DNA of 14,405 nt from Firmicutes bacterium UBA4882. GTDB lineage: Bacteria > Bacillota > UBA4882. Under the pieces are notes generated by a model. The model had not been told where the DNA came from. It saw only the letters and a program-made list of their open reading frames with translations, and ran no database searches. Shown piece by piece: positions 1 through 5,459 of this stretch (the first letter of the stretch is position 1; each line of letters begins with the position of its first letter). The stretch covers positions 424 through 14,828 of the forward strand of contig DHDG01000006.1 of the NCBI GenBank assembly GCA_002399265.1. The letters are read 5' to 3'. The position numbers and the translations under genes are program-made.

Positions 1-20
1 AGGAGAACCGTCCCCTTGTG
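1..20. repeat. Possible edge of a REP-like repeat
   Basis: The first bases contain AGAACCGTCCCCTTGT. Read on the other strand this is ACAAGGGGACGGTTCT, a motif I recall as a dispersed repeat in Bacillota genomes, often next to REP-associated (RAYT-type) transposases. Only one arm lies in the window, so neither a palindrome nor a copy number can be shown. The call rests on recall of the motif. Confidence 0.3.
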
Positions 21-48
21 TTCGTTGTCTCATTCATTTCGTTATCGG

Positions 49-240
49 ATGAAGGGGCAGTGGCGTACGGTCGAGTTATTGGATTATCAGGCTGTGATCA
101 CGCTGTGCAGCTTGGCGGATGAGATGGGGCTGGCGGGGGCGGTCTTGCGGGGGCTGGAGCAGGGCGACACGCGGCTGTTCCGGGCGCTGTCCCAAATCTA
201 TGCCCTGGCGGATCCAGGCTGGGGGTGGGAGCGGCGTTGA
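49..240 (+). CDS. Short unrecognised protein, or 3' end of a longer gene
   Basis: An open frame ends in TGA at 238-240. The first ATG is at 49 (63 residues), but the frame is open back to base 1, so this may be the tail of a longer gene whose start lies outside the window or was disrupted by the repeat at 1-20. No convincing ribosome binding site precedes ATG 49. The predicted product is a soluble, Leu/Ala-rich, probably helical segment ending in a Gly/Trp/Arg-rich tail; I recognise no domain. The main support for coding is that its stop overlaps the TTG start of the glycosyltransferase (TTGA), a typical translational coupling arrangement. It could also be non-coding. Confidence 0.35.
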   Translation: MKGQWRTVELLDYQAVITLCSLADEMGLAGAVLRGLEQGDTRLFRALSQIYALADPGWGWERR

Positions 241-1343
241 GAGTAACGCTTGTCATTCCTACGCCAGTCCTGCCTTGCGGAGTTTTTGAATATACTGCCA
301 CGCTGGCCGAGCACTTGAGCCGCTGTCCTGCGCCAACCCAAGTACAAGCGATCTTGCAGGCGACCGTGCTATCCGGAAGCCATGCGCACATTTTAGACAG
401 ACTGCGGTCTGATCCTACTACTGACCTGCTGCATCTGCAATTCGGCTACTACCTCTATCCCCCTGATTATCTAACGCAAATTCTGGAGCTGGCTCGCCGG
501 CAAGGATGGCCGTCGCTGATTACGATGCACGGTTTTCGTCCGGATATGACCGCGCACCACGAGATCATCCGCCGCTATAGGATTCCGTTTATTGTTCACA
601 GTAACTCCATGAAACAAGGCCTCATGGCCTGCGGCATAGCTGAGGAGCGGATTGATGTGCTGGCGATGCCATGTCCAGATCCTCTGCCGCCGCGTCAATT
701 GCACCAGCATCCTCAGCAGCCGCCACCGTCGCCGCCACGCCTGCCGCACCAACCACACCAACCACATCAACAGCGTCGCATTGGCTATTTCGGATTCCTA
801 CTGCCCCATAAGGGACTGCGAGAGCTATGTTGCGCCTTGGGGCTGCTAGTGCCGACCTATCCGGACCTCACAGCAACCATTTTATCCGCCCGGGCACCTT
901 TCGGTGTTTCCGGAGAATATGCGACCGTTATCGAGCATACCTTGGCTGAGGAGCGCTTGCGCGAGCGCATCAGCTGGCACACCGGTTTTCTCAGCGAGCA
1001 ACAGATCTTGACCGAGCTGGCCCGCTGTGCGGTAATCGTCTTACCCTATCAGGAACATACCGAAATCGGGGTCTCTTACGCGGCCAGCGTCGCGTTGGCG
1101 TCCGGGCGGCCATTGATCACCACGAGAGTAAGCTTTTTCGAGAACCTGAATGGTGTGGCCAGCCAGACCACCAGTAATCAACCGGATGAATTGGCGCGCG
1201 CTATTAGGGCGATGCTGGATGATCCGGCCCGCCAAGCAACCTTTGCCGCACAAGCGCGCAGCTATGCTTCCCACAATACTTGGGCCAACGCGGCTGCCGC
1301 CCATAAGGCCTCATATGGGCACCTTTTGACGCACCTCAGCTAA
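237..1343 (+). CDS. GT4-like glycosyltransferase (GT-B fold)
   Basis: The predicted product is 368 residues, somewhat short for family 4 glycosyltransferases, which move a sugar from a nucleotide donor to a glycan or lipid acceptor at the cytoplasmic membrane. The N-terminal Rossmann half begins MRVTLVIPT and includes a YTATLAEHL helix and LITMHGFRPD. The C-terminal half begins near residue 182 with IGYFGFLLPHKG, the usual first strand and turn of the donor-binding domain, and contains VLPYQEHTEIGVSYAASVAL, the family's E-x7-E-like donor-binding stretch with altered spacing. The halves are joined by an unusual Pro/His/Gln-rich linker at residues 144-181. TTG 237 was chosen over GTG 225 because it overlaps the upstream TGA, follows a GGTGGGAG-like binding site and gives a standard N-terminus. 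The acceptor cannot be told; a spore or cell-surface glycan is possible given the neighbour SipL-like gene. Confidence 0.82.
   Translation: MRVTLVIPTPVLPCGVFEYTATLAEHLSRCPAPTQVQAILQATVLSGSHAHILDRLRSDPTTDLLHLQFGYYLYPPDYLTQILELARRQGWPSLITMHGFRPDMTAHHEIIRRYRIPFIVHSNSMKQGLMACGIAEERIDVLAMPCPDPLPPRQLHQHPQQPPPSPPRLPHQPHQPHQQRRIGYFGFLLPHKGLRELCCALGLLVPTYPDLTATILSARAPFGVSGEYATVIEHTLAEERLRERISWHTGFLSEQQILTELARCAVIVLPYQEHTEIGVSYAASVALASGRPLITTRVSFFENLNGVASQTTSNQPDELARAIRAMLDDPARQATFAAQARSYASHNTWANAAAAHKASYGHLLTHLS
747..773 (+). repeat. In-frame 9-nt tandem repeat in glycosyltransferase linker
   Basis: Two exact copies of CACCAACCA and a third diverged copy (CATCAACAG) encode His-Gln-Pro units. They sit inside a longer low-complexity Pro/His/Gln tract encoded at about 669-779, between the two Rossmann domains of the glycosyltransferase. 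The pattern fits replication slippage in a tolerant surface linker. Confidence 0.8.
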
Positions 1344-1454
1344 AGATTTTCGGATTGTTTAGTAGTTTTTTCAAATGATAGGTCAATTTTGGGATGTCCA
1401 GGCATATGTATTACGGAGAATACACTATTCTTGTTTGGGGAAAGGGGGAGAAGG

Positions 1455-3092
1455 ATGAGTCTCACCGTGCAAAAGGAAGTTCTCAAGGCTGAGAACATTG
1501 CTGCTCAGCACGGCACACGCGTTGTGATCGAGAAAAAGCTGGTATTGTCAAACGGGGCTGCTCCGGACAAAATTATTTTGTTTATGGCAGAAGCACAAAA
1601 AGTTCAGGGTGAAGCCGGTAATGGATACGTGACCGTCACCGGCCTGCTGGAAATGGAAGCATTGTATTCAGAAATTAATCCTGATGGACAGCTGGAACTT
1701 TCAGTAGCCAGGTGGTCGGAGGCAGGTGGAACAGCCGTTCCATTTGAAACCACGGTGGAGCTCCCCGGCGCGGCTTCGGGCGGACCTATTCAGACCTGGG
1801 TTGAAGTCGAGCAGGCCGGCGCAGTGCCGGGGGACGGGGATTCGCTCGATGCCTGTATCACATTGTCAGTAAACCTTCGCCAGAGTAGGCAAGCTCAGTA
1901 CACGGTAGTTAATGATCTGCTGGCGACACCACCGGTTCAGCTGCGCAACGAGCACTGGGAGTTTGAAAGCCTGGAACCGGTCGGAGCCAAAAACATCGAA
2001 TGGGCGATTGATGAGGAACTAACGCTGCCTGTCTCGATGCCGGATGCCGATCACATTGTCTGGTGGCAGATCCGGGTGACCGATCTTGAGACCCGCGTCG
2101 GCACTGATACGGTGTATCTGAATGGGGCTCTGGCTTGCGAAGTGCTATATGTTTCAGCCGTTCCCGAAGACGATGAAGAAGAAACCCAGCCGGGGATGCT
2201 ACAGCTGGCGCGCTGGTCGGAAAATACCGCCAATGTAATTCACTTTACCCATGGACTCGAATGGCCGGGATTAGATCCGGAATGCGTCCTGAACGCCACC
2301 ATCCGTTTTAAAGGTACTTCGGTGGAGGCGTTTGATGCCCGCAAGCTGCGTTTACAGGCCAGGGCAACTTCGCGGTTGGAGGCGGCGCTGCCACAGACAG
2401 TGGCACTCCTTGAAAATTGCACTGCCGAAACCGGGGAAACCATTGATCTGCAGAAGAAGCCGGCTGAAATTACGCAATATCTCTACACTGATCCAACCGA
2501 ACATGTGATCAGAGATACGGTAGCTTTGCCATTTGATGTCCCAGAAATCGAAAGAATCTTTACCGTGCTTGGCCGACCGATCAATGTCACAGCTGAGCCA
2601 GCTGATGAGAAAGTGTTGATCGAGGGAGCACTGGAGCTAACGCTGCTTTATCAGGGTGGATCAGCAGAAGTAGCAGAGGCCGGGGTAGCCACTGCGGTGA
2701 GCTGGATCGGCGACGAGGCATTGCCATTCCAGATGGCCATTGATGTTGACGATCTAACACCTGATGCTTTGGTGGATCCATTGGTGACCCTGAGGGATAT
2801 TGACTACGAAATGCTTGGTCCGGATAAAGTACATATTGATGCCCTGCTGACTGCGACTGTTAAGGCTTCAGTCAACCGCAGATTCATGGCGGTCACCAAC
2901 GCCGCTTTGATTACCGCAGACGTTACTCGCCGCAAAGCATCGATGCTGTTCTATTTGGTGCAGACCGGCGATACGCTTTGGGAAATTGCGCGCCGTTACA
3001 ATACCACGGTCAGCCACCTTGCGGAAGCCAATGATGTGTCGGAAGATGACGCGGTGCAACCGGGGATCAAGCTACAGATACCTAAGGCGTAG
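1455..3092 (+). CDS. SipL-like spore morphogenesis protein (SPOCS x3 + LysM)
   Basis: The predicted product is 545 residues. Three consecutive SPOCS (DUF3794) modules can be traced by their recurring features: basic VIEKK/RKLRL-like strands, GALACEVLYVSA- and GALELTLLYQGG-like beta pairs, ARW(S/T)E motifs and PF-type strands. A LysM domain closes the protein at residues 497-545 (YLVQTGDTLWEIARRYNTT, ending LQIPKA). This is the architecture of Clostridioides difficile SipL, which sits on the forespore surface and recruits the SpoIVA ATPase to build the coat basement layer. No signal peptide is visible, consistent with a mother-cell cytoplasmic protein. ATG 1455 is preferred over upstream TTG 1389 because GGGGGAGAAGG lies directly before it. 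A strong terminator follows. Other SPOCS-LysM proteins of unknown role exist in Clostridia, so orthology to SipL is probable rather than proven. Confidence 0.85.
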   Translation: MSLTVQKEVLKAENIAAQHGTRVVIEKKLVLSNGAAPDKIILFMAEAQKVQGEAGNGYVTVTGLLEMEALYSEINPDGQLELSVARWSEAGGTAVPFETTVELPGAASGGPIQTWVEVEQAGAVPGDGDSLDACITLSVNLRQSRQAQYTVVNDLLATPPVQLRNEHWEFESLEPVGAKNIEWAIDEELTLPVSMPDADHIVWWQIRVTDLETRVGTDTVYLNGALACEVLYVSAVPEDDEEETQPGMLQLARWSENTANVIHFTHGLEWPGLDPECVLNATIRFKGTSVEAFDARKLRLQARATSRLEAALPQTVALLENCTAETGETIDLQKKPAEITQYLYTDPTEHVIRDTVALPFDVPEIERIFTVLGRPINVTAEPADEKVLIEGALELTLLYQGGSAEVAEAGVATAVSWIGDEALPFQMAIDVDDLTPDALVDPLVTLRDIDYEMLGPDKVHIDALLTATVKASVNRRFMAVTNAALITADVTRRKASMLFYLVQTGDTLWEIARRYNTTVSHLAEANDVSEDDAVQPGIKLQIPKA

Positions 3093-3151
3093 ACTAAAGG
3101 TAAACCAAAGCTAGTTGAGCAACTTTACAGCCTGCCTCCTGCCTAATGCCG

Positions 3152-3190
3152 CAAAAGCCGGTCTGGAAATTCCAGGCCGGCTTTTGAATT
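3152..3190 (+). terminator. Rho-independent terminator after the SipL-like gene
   Basis: A 16-bp stem (3152-3167 with 3171-3186, one U-G wobble) closes on the 3-nt loop AAT. The left arm contains AAAAGCCGG and the right arm CCGGCTTTT, followed by GAATTT. It lies 60 bases after the SipL-like stop codon. The A/T-flanked stem could act in both directions. Confidence 0.85.
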
Positions 3191-3267
3191 TGCTATTACC
3201 TGCTGTTGTAATGCATTGTTGCAGGACTAAATTAAAGGCTGTAGAACTTATTAAAAAAGCAGCGCCA

Positions 3268-3287
3268 GCAAGTGCGGGCAAGTGCGG
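3268..3287 (+). repeat. Tandem 10-nt duplication just before a ribosome binding site
   Basis: GCAAGTGCGG occurs twice head to tail and runs into the GGGAGG (3286-3291) that serves the gene starting at 3299. It looks like a recent slippage duplication in the leader. Any effect on translation is unknown. Confidence 0.7.
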
Positions 3288-3298
3288 GAGGTGTTGAT

Positions 3299-3712
3299 AT
3301 GGAAGAGCTGACCGGATCCGTGTTAGCTGATCTTCGCAAAATTGGAACTGCCATCCAGCAGGGCAGATTGCCATGCCCGATGCCGAAACCCGAATTAATG
3401 CCGGAACTGATTAGGCGCTATCCCTCTTTGAGCGAAGCGCTGGAGCGTTCTACGACAACGTTGAGAAACGTTAAACTGACCAGTGTCCTGGGGTGTTCTC
3501 TGCCCAAAGAGATCTGTGACATTATGCATTTCCTGGAAGAGTGGTCTCAAAAGACGGACGCCGATGAAAAACGTGACGATGCCAGTCTCATCGTAGACCT
3601 GTATGGTAATATCAATGTTCACACAGCGATGACCGTAAAGCAGTATCGTGATAGCGGTGTTTTTAACCTCTGCAAGTGTCCGTTTTGTACAGAGTTTTAC
3701 AGCGGTGCGTAA
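3299..3712 (+). CDS. Unrecognised six-cysteine small protein
   Basis: The predicted product is 137 residues and I do not recognise the family. ATG 3299 is chosen because GGGAGG (3286-3291) stands 7 bases before it; an in-frame start at 3272 has no such site. The N-terminal two thirds look helical, with a Pro-rich stretch near residues 25-36. After an acidic/basic linker (about 84-95) comes a beta-like segment and the tail NLCKCPFC (residues 123-130). Cys26, 66, 73, 125, 127 and 130 are the six cysteines; the C-x-C-x2-C tail could bind zinc or an Fe-S cluster. No signal peptide or membrane segment is seen. It lies between two terminators, so it is probably transcribed alone. A link to the RiPP operon downstream is possible but nothing shown here proves it. 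Confidence 0.7.
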   Translation: MEELTGSVLADLRKIGTAIQQGRLPCPMPKPELMPELIRRYPSLSEALERSTTTLRNVKLTSVLGCSLPKEICDIMHFLEEWSQKTDADEKRDDASLIVDLYGNINVHTAMTVKQYRDSGVFNLCKCPFCTEFYSGA

Positions 3713-3744
3713 GGGCTGACATGACACTTTCAGGAAGTCTTATG

Positions 3745-3774
3745 ATGGTTGGCAAAGGAATAAGTAGTACATAT
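3745..3774 (+). repeat. Direct repeat copy 1 (degenerate promoter copy)
   Basis: This 30-nt unit matches 3857-3886 at 27 of 30 positions. It carries TTGGCA, a 17-nt spacer and TATCCT (3772-3777), so it is a weaker version of the perfect promoter in copy 2. Any transcript from it would run into the terminator at 3802-3845. Confidence 0.85.
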
Positions 3775-3801
3775 CCTGACTTTCGCAGCAAAACCAACAA
3801 A

Positions 3802-3848
3802 AAAGAGCCCGCAGCAATTGAGAATCAATGGCTGGCGGGCTCTTTATT
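3802..3848 (+). terminator. Rho-independent terminator, possibly bidirectional
   Basis: An 11-bp perfect stem pairs AAAGAGCCCGC (3802-3812) with GCGGGCTCTTT (3835-3845). A small inner hairpin (ATTGA, GAA loop, TCAAT) sits in the loop. The right arm runs into TTTATTT and the left is preceded by an A-rich run, so it could stop transcription from both sides. It separates the six-cysteine gene and promoter copy 1 from the RiPP operon promoter. Confidence 0.85.
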
Positions 3849-3856
3849 TCCCAAAT

Positions 3857-3886
3857 ATGGTTGACAAAGGAATAAATGGTACATAT
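3857..3886 (+). repeat. Direct repeat copy 2 (functional promoter copy)
   Basis: Partner of 3745-3774, with 27 of 30 identical bases. Two of the three differences lie in the spacer; the third turns TTGGCA into the consensus -35 TTGACA. The bases just past the repeat supply the end of TATAAT in this copy only. Confidence 0.85.
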
Positions 3887-3889
3887 AAT
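3861..3889 (+). promoter_or_regulatory. Perfect sigma-A consensus promoter of the RiPP operon
   Basis: TTGACA (3861-3866), exactly 17 bases of spacer, then TATAAT (3884-3889). Both hexamers are the full consensus. Transcription would start near 3896, just after the terminator at 3802-3845, and read through the PqqD-like gene, the maturase, the precursor and both transporters. No operator-like inverted repeat overlaps it, so strong, possibly constitutive or externally repressed, expression is expected. Confidence 0.88.
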
Positions 3890-3967
3890 AAGAATATGGT
3901 GAATAATGGTATATGGATTTATTATGTGGACTATCTACTTGGAAAGAGTAGATTTGGGGGCGTTGTT

Positions 3968-4243
3968 TTGTTTCTATCATATACACATAATGTCTCTTGG
4001 CAAACCATTAATGATGTTCTTTACATCGTTGATGAACGCGATTCATCGATTTACTCGCTAGGTAATGCTGGTAAGGATTTTTGGGCTTTAATAGGAGAAT
4101 TACACGATTATCGCGTTATTATGTTATCTTTACTCAAACGCTATAATGTCGAAGAACAAGTGCTGAACGTTGATCTGCTGCAATTAGCTGAGGAATTAGA
4201 GCATATGGAATTTGTAAATTGCTTAAGTGAGGATGAGATATGA
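3968..4243 (+). CDS. PqqD-like RiPP recognition element protein
   Basis: The predicted product is 91 residues, the normal size for stand-alone PqqD-type proteins, which bind RiPP leader peptides and hand them to a maturase. The family pattern is clear: SWQTINDVLYIVDERDSSIY (strands of the winged-helix lobe), SLGNAGKDFWALI, then helices ending in AEELEHMEFV. The start is uncertain. TTG 3968 is preferred because it gives the typical N-terminus and has GGGGG (3956-3960) 7 bases upstream; ATG 3896 and GTG 3926 are in frame, but 3896 coincides with the predicted transcription start and neither has a binding site. The stop overlaps the maturase start (ATGA), so the two are probably translated together in a fixed ratio. 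The gene is visibly AT-richer than the flanking chromosomal genes. Confidence 0.85.
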   Translation: MFLSYTHNVSWQTINDVLYIVDERDSSIYSLGNAGKDFWALIGELHDYRVIMLSLLKRYNVEEQVLNVDLLQLAEELEHMEFVNCLSEDEI

Positions 4244-5265
4244 TAGATTCGACTCGGGATATTCAAAAGTTATCACGTGAAATGGATATTCCTCTAAACG
4301 CAACTATTGAGTTACTAACAGAGTGCAATCTTCGATGCATACATTGTTATATTCCTAATCATAGTGAAAAAGGGCTTGAAGACTATCAGCTATTTAGTCT
4401 GTTTAGAGAGTTAAGAGAGATGCATACACTCTATTTGAATCTAACTGGAGGAGAGATATTTCTTAAAAAGAATATTATGGGATTGCTTGAGGAAGCCCGA
4501 AATATGGGCTTTAGTGTAAGCTTATTAAGCAACGCAACTCAGATTGATGAGCGCATTATTCGGAGGCTTGCCGAGCTCCGGATCTCGTCATTTGGCACGA
4601 CCTTGTTTTCTCTGGATTCTTCAATACATGATGCTATAACGAGAGTCAGCGGTTCTTTAGAGAAAGCACTCTTAAATATTGCGCTATTAAAAGAATATAA
4701 CATAAAAGTAGAGATAAAAACGCCCATTATGAGGCAAAACCTGCTCCATTATGGCAGAATAGAACATTTTTGTGATGAGAATGGCTTTCTCTTCAATCCA
4801 ACTCCAACGATCACTTCCAAAAACGATGGTGATAATTCTGTAAAAAAGTCGTGTGTTGATGATGAGCAAATGGATGCTATTGCTGATATGATCTTGCGCA
4901 GAACTTCAGAAACCGCTGAAAAAATACTAAAAACGGATAAGGAAGATAAAAGTTTATGTCCAAACACCAAAAATAGCGTCTTTATTGATGCTTACGGAGA
5001 CGTTTTCCCCTGTATAAACTTTCGATATAAGATTGGAGATGTATTTTCTGCAGACTTAAAAAACATATGGCTAGGTCTAGAAAGAAGGTACTTGTTATCT
5101 TTAGATAAGAATATGTTAACGCATTGCCGTTCGTGTAATCTTCAACAGGAGTGTTATCCCTGCCCCGGATTGGCCTTACTGGAAGATGGATCGATGTTTG
5201 CTTGTTCTTCTTCTGCTAGAAAAATGGCGGAAGCTGAGCATAGAAATAAAAAGAAAGGAGGTTGA
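4240..5265 (+). CDS. Radical SAM/SPASM peptide maturase
   Basis: The predicted product is 341 residues. The radical SAM motif C-x3-C-x2-C is at Cys29, 33 and 36 (ECNLRCIHCY) and binds the S-adenosylmethionine-cleaving 4Fe-4S cluster; LTGGEIF at 68-74 is the SAM-contacting GGE motif. The C-terminal SPASM domain has Cys240, Gly253 and Cys258 (FIDAYGDVFPC), then Cys296, 299, 305, 308 and 322, which would hold two auxiliary clusters. The C305-x2-C308 spacing is one residue shorter than the usual x3. Enzymes of this type modify RiPP precursors, for example by thioether (sactionine or ranthionine) crosslinks. GTGAGG (4227-4232) lies 7 bases before ATG 4240. The precursor gene follows after 5 bases. 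The exact chemistry cannot be read from the sequence. Confidence 0.92.
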   Translation: MIDSTRDIQKLSREMDIPLNATIELLTECNLRCIHCYIPNHSEKGLEDYQLFSLFRELREMHTLYLNLTGGEIFLKKNIMGLLEEARNMGFSVSLLSNATQIDERIIRRLAELRISSFGTTLFSLDSSIHDAITRVSGSLEKALLNIALLKEYNIKVEIKTPIMRQNLLHYGRIEHFCDENGFLFNPTPTITSKNDGDNSVKKSCVDDEQMDAIADMILRRTSETAEKILKTDKEDKSLCPNTKNSVFIDAYGDVFPCINFRYKIGDVFSADLKNIWLGLERRYLLSLDKNMLTHCRSCNLQQECYPCPGLALLEDGSMFACSSSARKMAEAEHRNKKKGG

Positions 5266-5270
5266 GGTAA

Positions 5271-5384
5271 TTGTTTCAAGAATACAAAAAGCCGAAGTTA
5301 ACTACGGTTTCCAAAACAGCACCGATCGTTGTCCAATGTGGTCACGGAGGTAAATGTAATGGTAAGGATAGAACTATTAATTAG
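5271..5384 (+). CDS. Putative RiPP precursor peptide, 37 residues, TTG start
   Basis: This frame is too short for routine gene finding. TTG 5271 is preceded by AAAGGAGG (5254-5261) at a 9-base spacing, the strongest ribosome binding site in the operon, embedded in the last codons of the maturase gene. The product starts MFQEYKKPKL, continues with a Thr/Ser/Lys-rich stretch (residues 11-18), a short hydrophobic IVV (19-21) and a core with Cys23 and Cys29 around GHGGK, ending at TAG 5382-5384. The leader part carries Y-x2-P-x-L (residues 5-10), resembling the leader motif read by PqqD-like domains in lasso peptide systems. Location (maturase upstream, exporters downstream), size and composition fit a RiPP substrate. 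No double-glycine leader end is seen (only Gly26-Gly27 within the likely core), so the cleavage site is unknown. Its similarity to any named family is not established. Confidence 0.8.
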   Translation: MFQEYKKPKLTTVSKTAPIVVQCGHGGKCNGKDRTIN

Positions 5385-5421
5385 CGTAAGTATGGCGGAC
5401 AGTGTACAGCTGTCCGCTTAG
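5359..5421 (+). CDS. Possible 20-codon mini-ORF overlapping precursor and hairpin
   Basis: GGAGG (5346-5350) stands 8 bases before ATG 5359 in a different frame from the precursor. The frame runs through the hairpin at 5395-5417 and stops at TAG 5419-5421. The predicted peptide (MVRIELLISVSMADSVQLSA, 20 residues) has no recognisable role. The GGAGG also encodes Gly-Gly of the precursor, so the site may be accidental. If translated, ribosomes would melt the hairpin, which could tune read-through to the transporters. Confidence 0.25.
   Translation: MVRIELLISVSMADSVQLSA
5395..5417 (+). promoter_or_regulatory. Hairpin between precursor and exporter genes
   Basis: A perfect 8-bp stem pairs GCGGACAG (5395-5402) with CTGTCCGC (5410-5417) around a 7-base loop. 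It starts 10 bases after the precursor stop. No T-run follows (TTAGAATT), so it is not a full intrinsic terminator. It may be a 3' stabiliser or partial attenuator that lets precursor message exceed exporter message, as is common in peptide operons. Confidence 0.6.
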
Positions 5422-5459
5422 AATTGGCGTTTGGGAATGCCGATAAACATGGTGAAAAG

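Noticed and set aside
1401..1426. Possible sporulation sigma-E/K promoter (GGCATATG and AATACACT) before the SipL-like gene
   Set aside because: The elements are only 10 bases apart and each deviates from consensus; expected spacing is about 13-15 for sigma-E.
3676..3864. Open frame of 62 codons across the six-cysteine gene end, repeat copy 1 and terminator
   Set aside because: It overlaps a better gene, runs through both arms of a strong terminator and has no ribosome binding site.
3745..3886. Repeat copies as coding units (both read MV-x-KGI-x2-TY in frame)
   Set aside because: All three differences between copies change the amino acid, and the pattern fits promoter elements better than conserved peptide coding.
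3968..5384. Lasso peptide biosynthesis
   Set aside because: Despite the YxxPxL leader motif, no B2 protease or asparagine-synthetase-like cyclase gene is present; the maturase is radical SAM/SPASM.
5424..5459. Upstream TTG start for the first transporter
   Set aside because: No ribosome binding site precedes it, whereas ATG 5460 has GGTG 5 bases upstream and gives a usual N-terminus.
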